Shown: positions 22,644 to 35,150, counted from the stretch's first letter. The stretch is DNA of 64,000 nucleotides from Pardosa pseudoannulata (GCA_032207245.1 CM063506.1:46739909-46803908), one strand, 5' to 3'. Translations and numbers: made by a program. The notes: generated from the letters alone by a model not told the origin.

Positions 22644-24803
22644 CTAGAACTTATTTCTCAAGATAGAAATCAAAAGAAAGGCGGCCCATCAATCGGAAGG
22701 CTCTCCGACAATAACAGAAGTGACCCGTTTTGAAAGTACTAGTTGAAGTAATAGGTGCATGCGACAATTACTAGTTCAAAAACCCGAAAAATTATGTGTT
22801 CAGCTGAATGTTAACATGACAGAAGCTTCAATGGAAATGTTTCCCTCAGAGATGCGGCGTGTGTGTGCATATTTAAAGAGGGAATAGGGAAGTGCAACCC
22901 GGAGAAGTTTAAATGAAAGCTGATGGAGAAAATTTACGATAAGTTGACGAGTAATAATAACATAGCAATACAAGTAATGATTATTATCGATTGTATTCGC
23001 AAATATATGTACTTGCAACCCAGTCTTTAAAAATGTTGAGAATATATGTATATTTGTAAACGCCTAAATATGTATATGGATTGATAGATGAATATATATC
23101 AATTTCATCCTCCCCCCTTATTTTAGGTAGCCTGACTTGATATATGTTAGCATCTTTAATACAGAAATAAAAACCATATACGTTTAGTGTATTTGTGTTA
23201 ATTGTCAAATAACATCATAATAACGTTTCAGAATGTATACAGTTAAACAGTTTAATGAATTTTTGATCAAAACAAATCCCCTATAAAATAATAGCCTAAG
23301 TTATCTGTCCGTCTGTCCTCGAATTTATAAAGCGGTTGAACCTGGAATGGGTAAGGGCATCCATACTGGATTCTTGTTGAGGTATAGGGTTAACATAATT
23401 CAAAGCAAGTCTGTAAAACGTTCGAAATCCACCACTCCCCCCCCTTTTCGAGCGTTTAATGCCATTATTTCAAACCCTATTTTTCTGGTTAAGAGCAGGC
23501 TATTAAGTTTATTACATAATAAATAGGTAAAAATAATATTTTTTTTTCTATCATTATGACGTCATTCCTTTCACCATCTCATTCAATCATTTGTTACTTG
23601 ATATTATTTAAATATCGTCTGCATTATTTTCATATGTTTTATCACTGAACTTAGATATTAAGTAAATACTTTTCTTTTATATTTTGCATAAATAATAGAT
23701 TAGGTACAGATGTGATAATTTTAAATTTAATCATCGATTGTTTTTTGTTGCAATGAAAATTTTATAACCGGTATTAACAACAAATTATTTTCATAAAAGT
23801 CTAAGATTCTATTTCACATACTAATAAATATCTAGCGTTTAAGTTATATATATCTTTGAAAACTAAGAAGTTTGTTCGTTTGTGTTTTTTTAATACATAA
23901 CCATACGGGTTGACTAAATGAATTCAATGTTATTTATTCTAAACTGCATTCACAGTATGGGGAGAATTAAGAGGAATATGAAGATACACAAATTATTGAG
24001 CGTGAACCAGATAATTCTCAGCCAAAAAACAAACCATTTTTTAACTGTTTCATAGGGTATTTTACAATTCTGGAAAATTAAAAATTTTATTAATTCCGTC
24101 ATATGACGGGCTATATGCTAGTATTTGACTAGAATCCCATTAGACTAGAATACTTGATGTACAGAGGTAATACATCTCATTTGATCAATAAGTACTATTA
24201 ATGAGCATTTGTTTGAAAATAAATTCAATATATTTTATAGATGCATAAATGCACAGGTATTTTTGGGTTTTGGGTATTTCAGATACGCATTTGCCTCAAC
24301 TTAAATTTTCAATCACTATACACGAGTAAATGCGATATACATATATCGAATGATATCACTCATAGAATGAATGACTGCTTTCAGAGCAATCAAAATGCAG
24401 CTATCTATTTTGCCCCCGAAAGTTAAACACCAGAAAAAAAAAATCCTAGAAAATATTAAAGGGTTCGTAACCATCTTTAGAAATTAAAAATAAAGCGTTC
24501 ATAAGTACTTTTTAAGCAGCCTCTTCAAGGGCATCTAAAGGAAGTGAAATGTGTTTCGGTCACGAAGTTTAAGACTTTTAAAATATTTAAGTAAAGCGTT
24601 CATAGGGTTGAAAGTGATACTTTAATAACTTCAAACATATATACTTTGTAAATGCTTAGTCTCATCCTCATTAATGTCTATTAGGCTATTATGGAATCCT
24701 CAGTAATTAATACTGTGTAACTTACACATACTTGCTTATTTGATTAATTTCTCAAGATACATTGAGAGGTTAAAGGGATTAATAAGAGTTATGCATACAC
24801 ATA
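22644..24803. other. AT-rich sequence, no gene recognised
   Basis: A local direct repeat of TAAAGCGTTCATA occurs at about 24493 and 24594. Otherwise nothing is recognised. Confidence 0.4.
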
Positions 24804-24870
24804 TACTGTCTAACTCGCTTATAACGAGCGTGAAAGAACCGCGATATTTACTAGTTATAACCCAGTACTC
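24804..24870. mobile_element. Solo pogo-like terminal repeat
   Basis: After TA at 24804 comes CTGTCTAACTCGCTTATAAC followed by GAGCG, matching the CAGT..CGTTATAACGA end class seen at 27351. No partner end is visible downstream. Confidence 0.35.
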
Positions 24871-25166
24871 GTAATACGTTCGCAAAAAAATAATAAAAAT
24901 TCATAGATATTTACTATATTATATATACTTAGTTTATTTTACTTCTCTGTACAATAAAAAAAACAATTTGACTAATTTGTTTTGAAATGTCTTATTACCC
25001 CTCTCTTGTTATAGTTTTTCGAAAACACCATAGTCTGAAAAACATAGCTGTTTTCTGTCCTGGCTTCAAAAAAGTTTGAAGTTTTTCTGCGCATTCAAAA
25101 AAGCTATAGAGCACAAAAATACTGCTCGCTCCAACCGGGGTTTATTTGTTAACTGAGTTATGCTCT

Positions 25167-25356
25167 CATAGATTTTAGCCGAACGATAGCTGAATGATTA
25201 GACTGCTGGCCTTAGGAACCGGAGTTTGTGGGTTCGAATCCCACTATGGCATGAATGTTCTGGAATCGGCTTTAAGCAGTAGTCCCGATCTCATTAGCCC
25301 TCGTGTTGCAAAAAGTAGACCGTTGCGCACCAAAATCAAAACCCCCATAGATTTTA
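25167..25356 (+). mobile_element. tRNA-derived SINE with perfect 11-bp target duplication
   Basis: SINE body 25178-25345. CATAGATTTTA flanks it identically at 25167-25177 and 25346-25356. The head has GGTTCGAATCC intact but a mutated A-box (TAGCTGAATGA). A CGTAGCCGTT segment of the body is deleted. Confidence 0.93.
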
Positions 25357-26093
25357 CAATGTACCAATCAAACATTTCCTCGTCAAATCAGAGCTCGTGA
25401 CAAATGAGTTGTACTGTACACACCGGGTGATCCAGTGTCAGTACAAACTAAAATTGAATAATTCGATAATGAGTCAAAATAAAATGGAATTAGCAGCAAA
25501 CGGATAGAAATAAAGCCATTTTGAATAGTATTTCACTACTAGATGGTATTGCCAGTTTTCTGCCATTAGATCATGCAAAGCAGCGAGATTATGTAAAGCG
25601 CATCGGCTGGGAAAAAAACCATTTTGCACACCACAGATCTTTTTTCCTCTATTCTATCTAAAGAAAAGCATGATTTTAATCGATTATGTCATTTAAAAAT
25701 ACAAAACTAATAGCATGAAGGTCACAAAGGTAATAGTATAAAGGTAATTGTCTGGTGAGTGACTATTATATTTGACCAATGTCCGGTGTTTCAGCTACTA
25801 TCAAATAAAATCTATCAATATTGCAATGTAATTCTCTCAATATAACAATGTAATTAAAAGAATACACTTAAATTGATACTAAAAATACATACAAACAAAA
25901 TTATCAAAAGAATTTGACAGCACACTGCAAATAAGAAATTAGTCGATTATTTTCGCTTAGTTTATTATATTTAAATAATAACGTCTTATCCATGCCTAAA
26001 ATATAAGGGAGAAAAGCATTTTTTGAAAATTTATAAATTCTGAAAATTACAATTAAAATATTCATATGAACCACTTTAAAAAGAAAATTACAG

Positions 26094-26196
<103 letters not shown>

Positions 26197-26744
26197 GTGT
26201 CATTTAGAAATAACGGCGGGAATCTTTAGAGAAGAATTTATCCAATATACTCGCAAAACTGCATTTCTACATTTTATAAATTTGTATCAAATTCTACGTG
26301 TCTGTATCAGAAATTTCATAAATCTAGAATATTCTATTGTTTTTAAAAATTGGCTACATTACCCCCCCCCCTCTCAATTTATGAGAAAGAAAATAACAGC
26401 TGTTTAAATGCTGTGAAAACAGCCGAGGCGATGTCTGTATCTACTAAATATACAGAGGCTGACGAACCAATTGACAAGCAATTGTTTCTACAATTATGCG
26501 GTATAATTTGCCCCTTTCTTAAAAGCGATAAAACCTTCCTGTTGCGAGCAGGTCTAGTACTTAGGGTTTCTGAGAAGCACGCCTAAATCTCGATGAGATA
26601 GATGTCTGCCGGACAGGCTTTTTAGTAAACAAGTAGAAATCAGCGATGTGTAAACGGCAAGAGGATATGGGGTCGGTTTATTCTCGGCAGAACAAGTTAT
26701 GCAGTGGCCATGAATTCAAATCATTTTCATTCTTTTTCTTCCAG

Positions 26745-26831
26745 GACTGTAGCGTGGACTGGGTCAGACATATCGGCGGAGTTAAGGAAACCGAATATGC
26801 AGACTGCAGTTACGTCATCCTAAATACATAA
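26745..26831 (+). CDS. Candidate 3'-terminal exon, unknown protein
   Basis: A strong 3' splice-site shape (TCATTCTTTTTCTTCCAG, AG at 26743-26744) precedes 28 open codons, starting DCSVDWVRHIGGVKE and ending in TAA at 26829-26831. AATAAA follows at 26856-26861, where a poly(A) signal would be expected. Codons are richer in G/C third positions than random local sequence. No family is recognised and no upstream exon is proven. Confidence 0.25.
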   Translation, partial: DCSVDWVRHIGGVKETEYADCSYVILNT

Positions 26832-27348
26832 TCGGTGAAGAACGTGGGGTACGAAAATAAAAACGCCGTTTATAACAATGAAGTCTATGAACTTCTTAAA
26901 GTCTGCCATTGATAGATTTCGTCTAAAATCGTAAGATAGCTTTTACAATTTGAAGCTAAATATTGCAATACACATAGCTATAAGAGAAAAATCCAAGGGA
27001 TTTATTTACACGGCGAAAATTTGTTTTACATAAAACTGTCTTTTAAGTCGCATTTTTTAACCCGTTCGCTATATTGATGTCAAGTCTTATTCCACATAAC
27101 TTTTTGCTGCAAGAACAAAACCAAGTGTGGCTCGACACTGTTCGATTTTACATTTACGAATTACCATTCAAACATTTTAACACAATTAAAATTGCTAGAT
27201 CGGCAATAAGTCGATAAAAATCAAAGATTAATTTTATACCAGACTACTGGGAATAAGGAAAATTAATTGAGTGCAGAGGGTTAGAGTCGCTAAGTGATTT
27301 ATTGGAACTTAGAAAATTATTTTTGAATTGTTTGAGAATATAATTTAA

Positions 27349-28003
27349 TACAGTCGAATTCCGTTATAACGAATTTCAAGGGGCAAAAGATTTTGTTTGC
27401 TATAACCAAACTGTTAAGAAAAAATGTATAACTCATTAGTTGCTATGTGCATCAAACAGTAACGTAATGGAAAAAAATCTATAATAAAAATTATATTTTT
27501 TTAATTAAGTTGACTAAAATATGTGGACTAAATATAAAAACAAATGAAAAAAAAATATTTTTTACCCTTAATTGTTGCTTACATTTTGATCGAAATAATC
27601 GGTAACCTTCAGCGGATGTGATGAAAATTTTTTAAAAAATTATGAATTCTTTTATCCCATACTTTAAAAGAGACACCTTTTTTTTACACTGTTTCTGGGG
27701 ATAAAAACTCACTCATTTACTTTATGAAAAATGATGACACCATATATTGTTTTCACATATTCTGAGAAGTTTCAAAACAAAATAAAAGTTTTAAACTTTT
27801 TGTTTTGGTACGAGAAAAAACAAACTGGTAAAGAAATTCAGTGGACTACTGAAAAGTTCATTATATCCAATTTTTAAGATTTCAAAGGTTCGCTATAAAA
27901 AGGCAAAATAACATGAAATAATAAAGATAAAGATACAGAAACTTTCGTCCGTTATATTCATTAGTTCAATGCATAACGAGTTCGCTATAACGGGGTTCAA
28001 CTG
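27349..28003. mobile_element. pogo/Tigger-like MITE, 653 bp
   Basis: Left end CAGTCGAATTCCGTTATAAC (27351) and right end, reverse-complemented, CAGTTGAACCCCGTTATAGC (28003) match at 16 of 20 positions. TA precedes the left end; the base pair after the right end is CA, a likely mutated TA. CAGT..GTTATAACGA ends with a TA target are typical of pogo/Tigger. The interior is AT-rich and non-coding. Confidence 0.75.
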
Positions 28004-28005
28004 CA

Positions 28006-29629
28006 ATACTAACAAGAGTATTTACGACCACTATTGTTTTATATTCATTACCATTCAATGCCAATATTCAACTAAAATTTTAAAATACTACAAATTAAAA
28101 TTTAAACGTTGATTAAACTTTAAAAAAAAAAGAGCAAATTTTCTACATCTGCTTAACATGACAAATCTATTGAAAAGACTAAACAAATCAAAATTACCCA
28201 AATGAAAACAAATTATAGGTACCTTATACTTTAAGAAATGAATTTAACATTAAACGTATTGATAATCAGGTTGTAAAACAATAATATTACAAATTCTCTA
28301 TTTTAAATAGCAATATCATGTATTTAAATACATAAAGAGGGGGAGTGAAAAAAAATAGAGAAAGAGAATTTCCACAGTCCTTAATAAATAGCTAGCGCCA
28401 CTTAAAAGAAACAAATGTATAAAGTGAGTCTATTAACAAAAAATAAATGGTAGTTTTAGCAAAAGCATAAAATTAATATTCTTTTATGAACACATTAAAT
28501 TTCTTTAATATACTCATGGTATTACATTAGCAACTTTTTTTTTCGTCTAATTTCCACTTATTTAAAGAAAATTACTCTTAAACACTCTGTACATACATAC
28601 TAAAAGACAATAACATTAAATCTTATTACCCAGCATTAAGCATTACGATTTAATTTTGATAAATATGTAATAGAAAATCATTTATGAATATATGAATTGC
28701 ACAGTTTACTTTTAATAACTATAAAGGGATATTTTCAATTAAATAACTCGTCACTGTAAAATTCATATGAAAACACAAGACGAATCTAGTCCGTATATTG
28801 TAGAACAAGGTGTTAATAATATACGTAACTTGTTATCGGGATTTCAAAATCCAATACATTTTATGCAAATGCTAAATATCTTAAGTCATTCCACTTAAAT
28901 ACCTTAATGTAAATTAGAAATACAGAGTTCGTTCTTAATTGCACACCTTTCAGTTGCAAAAATAAAATTGATTTCTTTATCATTTAAAACCTAAAACTAG
29001 TCATTTACTCTCCAAGAAGGTACTTGACCACGATTTATTGCTTTTTTAATGAAAACAATTTCTATCAGCCAGTAATGATTAGGTTAAGAAAAAGTAAACA
29101 TGCCTATTTAAAAGAAACAAATGACTGCTCATTCTGGCGTCCTGCTGCTTGATTGTATAAACTGACCAAGTTTACGCGGTAACCAAAATATTATCAGTAG
29201 GGAAAAACAGTTACTAGGTAAAATGGAATTGAAGCAAAGCTAATAAGAAAATCAATCCTAAATTTGAAGGGATGTAAACATATTTATAAAAACCTCAGTA
29301 GATGACTAAGAATAACAATTAAGTTCTATGTATAGCATCTTCACAGTAACTACTCTACTAATCAGTTAAATAAAAAGGTAAATGCTTTCAGAGATATTAT
29401 AATAATAAAATAAGCACAAGGCTAATGCAAACAAATGTTACATTTATAAATCATTATATCTTACAAAAACGTTTTCTTCTGTAGTTTCTCTTATATGATG
29501 ACTATACATTACAATGAGTAAAAAGGGATATATACATATTCAAGAGGTTTACAAAAATCTGAGATAGCACATTATATCTTAATTTTCATCTAGTAGGATG
29601 GTTTTGGAGGCATCACTAGTCAAACAGTG
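28006..29629. other. AT-rich sequence, no gene recognised
   Basis: No repeat family or exon. CTAGCGCCACTT at about 28391 is a CTCF-like core on the minus strand, isolated. Confidence 0.4.
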
Positions 29630-29922
29630 TCCTAGTGCAGCGGTTCTCAAACTTTAATTCCATGGTCGAGGCACAGAGTCTGAGAACTGCGAAGGCAGAA
29701 GATAAGGTTGCATTTCGAGATAAATACAAAAGCAAATGTTAAAATGTTTTGACAATGGCACGGTGAAGGAAAAAGACAACTTAAAACTCAAATTTGAGTA
29801 TCTTTATGACTTCTTTAAATGTTATCAGAATTTTGCTAAATTACAGTTGCGGCACCCTTGGTATACGCCCATAGGCACACCAGGATGTCGTGTTAACTAG
29901 TTTGAGAACCACGGCCCTCGTG
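29630..29922. mobile_element. Short hAT MITE with 8-bp target duplication
   Basis: The element spans 29638-29914 (277 bp). Ends are CAGCGGTTCTCAAACTTT and, at the right, AGTTTGAGAACCACGG. Flanks TCCTAGTG and CCCTCGTG agree at 6 of 8. Subterminal GCGGCACCC and CAGGATGTC blocks are typical of this class. It is non-coding. Confidence 0.85.
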
Positions 29923-31647
29923 CATGGGGATCGAATCTAAAGTCTGGGATTTCAAGCTAAGTTTACTGGTAAGGTGAACTAGAAAGATTCTTTTAATCTG
30001 AAAGGTTACACCAGTCGCAATTAAAACATGGCCTGTTGGAATAATAAATTATTTGATTTCTATCATACAGCGAACTTTAGCTTTATAATTTTTCTTTTTT
30101 ATGATTTGTGAGGTATGTAAATTTGCTTTTATAATGATACCATTACGGTTATATATTGTTTCACATTTGAAAAACGTCTTTCACTTTTATAAATGAGTCC
30201 GCACGGGCGGGTATAAGGGTATTATATACAGGTATATAGTTAATAAGTTAATGTATGTAAACATGGAAGTTTAGAATCTTTCACTATTCTTTACATTCTT
30301 TGGATGGATAATTTACTGTTACCTTCTCGGGAAATTAATGTCAATGTTATTTTATCTTTTACTGAAAGTTAATGAGCAAGAAGCATGTCAGAAATTTGCT
30401 TATCCAGTTTAAAACGAGCAGAAATCCTTTAAATAAAAAACAACTTATTCTCATTGAAATTTTAATTTATTTTGTATTTCTATAGCAGGTATAATTAATC
30501 TATTCAATGCAAACGGCTTTTCATATTTATTCAATACAAATCTCCGAAACAATGCTAACTGAAGGTTTTAAGCTATGACAAGACTGACTATAAAGTTTCA
30601 TTTTATTTTGATTAAAATCTTTAATGACATAGTGGAGATAAATTTCCAATTAAACCGTTATATATGAACTGTAGACAACTGCTGCATAAATTTGATGCGT
30701 TACGAAACGTTCCAAGAGACTTTAAAATTTAAAGAATTAAAATATGAGTACATATTATCTATCCTTTAGAAGCAGCAGGATGGAGTAAAACAATTATCTC
30801 GCACTTTGAAAACTGGTTTCCAAGTCCTGCAAGTCTCCTTCCAAACGTCAGCAAATTTTATTTGCTGAAACTATCTCTCTCTATAAAGACATCTGCATTA
30901 GATTAAATTCCGAAAATTTGACAGAGGAGAAACGTTCAGGAAGGTTGAAGGAACTGCCTCGAAAAGCTTTATTCACAGTTTCCTTTTAATGACCGCCTCA
31001 AGGAATATACTAGCCTGCATTTATATGCAGTGGAAATGTAATGGGACACGACAATAGAAAATCTCACAATGTATTTCAAGACTAGTATTTTCGGGTATAT
31101 CAAAATACATTACGAGGGCAAATGAACACAAGAACATTTCGGCGAATTATATTTTCCATCTAATTGGGAGCTGTACGGAATATTTTACAGAACACAAGAT
31201 TTCCAACAAAGTAGCCAACGAAAGAAAAGAAGATTGTCTTAAGTTGTCACCTACGCAAAAACACATTTTAAACTGTCCGACTTAACCTATTAATATCGGA
31301 ATCAGCTCTATTGAACATATGTTAATGAATATCTTAAGGTAGCACAGCATCTTTCAACCTTCGAAAATTCGATTTTTTAGTTTTTAACAGATTCTAAATA
31401 TTAAACACTTCTGTACATTTATCAAAAAACCATATTTAAAAAAAAATCGTACTTCTTGAGTTATAATCATTATGACTGTCTGCATACCTCTTTGATTGAT
31501 ATCAACATTTTAAATTAGGATTTTCTGAACTTAATGATTTTAGAATTTACATAAATTGTTACTTATAAACTACGTATGATACAGTTCTAAATTTCAATCA
31601 CTTATTCTCAACTATTTACTCTCAATACTAAAACCAAAAAATATTTT

Positions 31648-31648
<1 letters not shown>
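29923..31648. other. Mostly unique sequence, no gene recognised
   Basis: GC is slightly raised at 30.7-31.3 kb, but I cannot support an exon or regulatory element there. Confidence 0.4.
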
Positions 31649-31650
<2 letters not shown>

Positions 31651-31724
<74 letters not shown>

Positions 31725-31769
31725 GTATATACAAAATTAATATATACTTAATACATTACATTTATATTG

Positions 31770-31838
<69 letters not shown>
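31651..31838. repeat. (GT)n-(AT)n and second (AT)n tract
   Basis: (GT)15 passes directly into (AT)n to 31720. A 50-bp spacer follows, then another (AT)n at 31771-31838. Alternating purine-pyrimidine sequence covers most of 190 bp. Confidence 0.97.
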
Positions 31839-31844
<6 letters not shown>

Positions 31845-32439
31845 TTACAATTGAAAAAATGTGAATATAATTCTATTTTTATTAATTTTTCAATTTTATC
31901 TTCATTTTTAAATTATATACAAATTTCTGTGTATACTTGAGTTTTAATTTAAATATAAATGTTCTGACCTTATTTTTTATATTTAAGTATATGCTTTAAT
32001 TTTATGATGAACACTTTTTTTGTAGAATGTTTAAAACATTTAGTTTCAGTATCATTTTTGCATGTACAAAACTGTATTTTTCTATTTATTATAATGAATA
32101 TAATTTATATACATGTAATATAAAAAGTTTTTAAATTCATTTTATTACAAATTTAATAATTAGAATCACATCATTTATCAATGCTTTTCCAGTATTCAAA
32201 TGTTCTATATCCCCTCAAATCGAAGTTGTTACGGAGTGCTCAATTTTAAGCAAATATGAAATGTAAATACTTTTTGAATATTACATTAGTTAAATTAAGA
32301 GAATAAAGAAAAAGAGAAAATATTTTTTTCAGAAATGTAAGCAAATTTTAAAAACAAAACAGAATTTTAAATAATGCAAAATAATAAAAATGTTTACCTA
32401 TCAATAATCATTTATTACTGCTGGTAAACTAAAAAGTTT

Positions 32440-32443
<4 letters not shown>

Positions 32444-32483
<40 letters not shown>
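32444..32483. repeat. (AT)n microsatellite
   Basis: 40 bp of alternating AT. Confidence 0.97.
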
Positions 32484-32486
<3 letters not shown>

Positions 32487-32637
32487 TAGCAAATATCAGA
32501 ATTACAGAGAAAAGAAATAGATGAAAAACAAATTATTTTAAAATTTAATTGTCACTCTATTTCGAATATATATTGGTTTGGAGCGCTACGGTCTGCTTGT
32601 TTACTACTAGAGGGCTAATGAGACTGGGACCAACTAC

Positions 32638-33111
32638 TGAACCCTATAATGCTGCCATTGAGTATCGGAGACTTTTAGTAATTAATAGACAGGTTAAAAG
32701 GTGAAAATAACTTTAACCGCTTTGAATACAAGTAAAACGGAATCTGATGTGTCCGAAAAGTAAGGTTTATTTCTGGCTCATCTGAACAAAGTTGTGAAAG
32801 AAAACGTTTCATTTTGAAATTTGCATCGATATGTAACATTTAATGAGATTTATATAATGTACAACAATAAAGTAACAGCATAAAATTATGATTTAATATA
32901 ATACTGCATGGCGTTTATCGGAGACAGCTATTGACGTCTCGGAGACGTCAAAGTCTACTTTGGCACATGAGATGACTGACGTCTCCCAGACGTCATTGTA
33001 TGTCAAGGGATTAATAAGCAAAAAACTTTTTATGTTTTGATGAAAATATGCTACTTGCATTTCTTTAATTTAAAATAAATTGGTTAAAAAGTTATATTTG
33101 AGGAAGGTTAA
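32638..33111. mobile_element. TTAA-targeting (piggyBac-like) insertion in a SINE
   Basis: The insert is 32642-33107 (466 bp). It begins CCCTATAATGC and is followed at the right by TTAA that belongs to the SINE. The left copy of the target reads TGAA, a single change. The right end (GGAAGG) is a poor inverted match, so assignment rests on the target site and the CCCT start. Two 19-bp TGACGTCT/AGACGTCA palindromes lie inside. No transposase. Confidence 0.6.
32932..32995. other. Pair of TGACGTCT...AGACGTCA palindromes
   Basis: TGACGTCTCGGAGACGTCA (32932-32950) and TGACGTCTCCCAGACGTCA (32977-32995) are each near-perfect 19-bp palindromes, 26 bp apart. TGACGTC is the CREB/ATF half-site core. They may be transposase or host factor binding sites, or stem-loop arms. 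Confidence 0.8.
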
Positions 33112-33266
33112 AGCCGATTCCAAACGGCTACAAACATACTATCTATCAAAAACTTAACGAATCATCGAATAAATTTTAAAAACCTATGATTTTTTTTAAT
33201 ATTGTTGAAACATTTTTTTTACAGTATTTAGTGAATGTTAATTATTTCCTCATAAAAAATATTTTT

Positions 33267-33735
33267 GTTATAGTTTAGTCTATAAATTCTTTGTAGACAA
33301 AATAAAAATTTATAGGCAACAACAACAATAAACACATTTTATACAAAGCAGATTGTCTAAAGAGAAAGTTATAGTTCCAAAAGTTATACGTCACTTTTGC
33401 AATCTTAATTGGGATGACTGTAATAGTTTCTCATCAAGAAATAAAATTTGATACCTAAACACGGAGAGTTATAAGGTGATTAAAAAACATTGTTTGAACA
33501 CTCTAAATAAAAAAAAAAACATTTTTTAAAAACTCTAAGAAAAAAAACCGTTGTTTAAACAACACTCGAAAAAAAAAATATTGTTTAAACACTGGTTCAG
33601 ATTCTAAATTTTTTTTTAAAGTTTAGTTTATAATTTTTTTTTTTTTTTTTGTAAAGAAAATAAATTTTTTTATAAAGGAAATAAAACACATAGCTATATT
33701 TTATAGAAAATATATTGTCTAAAAAAGTTATCAAT
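33267..33735. repeat. Diverged direct repeats and A-rich units
   Basis: GTTTAGTCTATAA...ATTGTCTAAAG at 33267-33375 reappears loosely at 33615-33735. Between them, units of ATTGTTTAAACACT with A-runs repeat at about 40-50 bp. GTTGTTTAAACAAC at 33550-33563 is a perfect palindrome. Confidence 0.5.
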
Positions 33736-33869
33736 TAAATTTTATTTATACAGAAACTCTATAAATTAAACTATTAAAAATATTTTATGAGAAAAAAATA
33801 TAATTAACGTTTTCTAAATATCGTAAAAAAGACTAGGGTTATAACTTGATGATTGGGTAAGTGTTTTAG

Positions 33870-34128
33870 TAGCCTGCACGTGCCAGCAGCTAAATTCGAA
33901 TCTAAGACTATTGCATGGTTCGTACACTTTTTTAATGGAAAAAATTAAGCACCGTTCAAACTTTTTAAGCACCTCTTATCAGAAACATGTCAGATAAAAT
34001 AATGGTTATTACATTAGATTCAACAAAAACATGAACAAAAGAGAGTGTGTATAAGTTGGAAATCATTGTATTTCACAGACACAGAAGTCAAAATTTTGGG
34101 GAAAAAGAGGGAAAATGGAGAAAAATGG

Positions 34129-34169
<41 letters not shown>

Positions 34170-34925
34170 AGAAAAGAGGTAGTTGAATAACTATTAAAAA
34201 TGAATGTTCTGACTTACTTAATACAAAAACAAGTATCTAAATATGAAATATGAAAGTATCTAAATAACTTTTTATCAATATAAACAAGTACTTAAGTTTT
34301 CCTAGTAAAAAAAAATTTAAAACAGATTCAAATCAGATGCTTCTTCAATTTGCCTAATTAAAAAAAAAAATAAATAAATTCACCAATACATTTGAACTTT
34401 ATTATATTAAACTTTTAGGAACCATATTGTTTGTTGGACTTAACTTTAGAAGAAACCTTAGGAGAAAGGTTCTTAGAAAACCTATAAAAGCGTTTTCTAC
34501 TCTTTAATGTTAGATCTCAGAAAATTATAACTTGTATAAGATTTAATAAGATTACATATTATATAAGATTTACATATATGATTTATAAAAATAATATCTT
34601 TAATGATCTTAATTGACTAAAACCAAACAACTGATGATCGCCTATTCGAATGACCAAAAATGTAGACAAAGGCAAAACTAGTTATTGCTTACTATTTTAA
34701 TACTGAATTAATTTATAGTCTTCTATAGACGTGATGCCAGTATCAAGATAGTGTAAGGAATTTCTTTGTCTTATACAACGAAAAACATTTTCTTTCCTTC
34801 ACTCTTTAAGCACTTTTTAAGGCCTTAAAAAGGCGTTTCGAAATTAAGAAGTTTTTAAGCACTTTTAAGCACCGTACGAACCTTGTATCGGTACTGAAGA
34901 CAATGCGCTACCCATTCTGCCATAG
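33870..34925 (-). mobile_element. SINE head fragment split by a GGTTCGTAC-ended element
   Basis: GTGCCAGCAGCTAAATTCGA (33871 on) and GGTACTGAAGACAATGCGCT (34890 on) are the two halves of a SINE tRNA head in minus orientation. The insertion between them is 33914-34885 (972 bp), with inverted ends CATGGTTCGTAC and GTACGAACCTTG. Subterminal TTAAGCAC units occur near both ends (33947, 34805-34870). The ends recall a widespread hAT-like end class. No clear target duplication (TATTG/TATCG at best). Confidence 0.6.
34129..34164 (+). repeat. Poly(A) tract, 36 bp
   Basis: Pure A run preceded by purine-rich GGGAAAATGGAGAAAAATGG, inside the GGTTCGTAC element. Confidence 0.97.
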
Positions 34926-35150
34926 TTTGACTTTAATATATTATAACTATCCTTAAAAACTTTAAAATTATTACATTTTGATAAATTTACAATAATTAAA
35001 ATTTATTAAAATTTCGACAATACTTCTTTTTATTTACATGTCTATCTCAATCCCTTGAATGACGTGCAAATGGGGCTATGCTATATAAGCTGAAAAAGTC
35101 AAGATATAATAAATTATAAGAACATCAAAATTTCCATTACCTTGTGCGCG

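Larger units (their letters stand above)
32573..33140 (-). mobile_element. tRNA-derived SINE split by a TTAA element; head lost
   Basis: The 3' half of the SINE is at 32573-32641 (GGAGCGCTACGGTCTGCTTG onward). Its next block, TTAAAGCCGATTCC, resumes at 33108. The junction falls exactly at the TTAA present in the family consensus (CTTAAAGCC). The tRNA-like head is absent beyond 33140. Confidence 0.85.

Noticed and set aside
27057..27281. TTAA element with ends CCCGTTCGC and CCCTCTGCAC
   Set aside because: The ends match poorly beyond CCC and the right flank reads CTAA rather than TTAA.
31649..31864. 71-codon Val/Cys/Ile/Tyr repeat frame
   Set aside because: Pure translation of GT/AT microsatellites.
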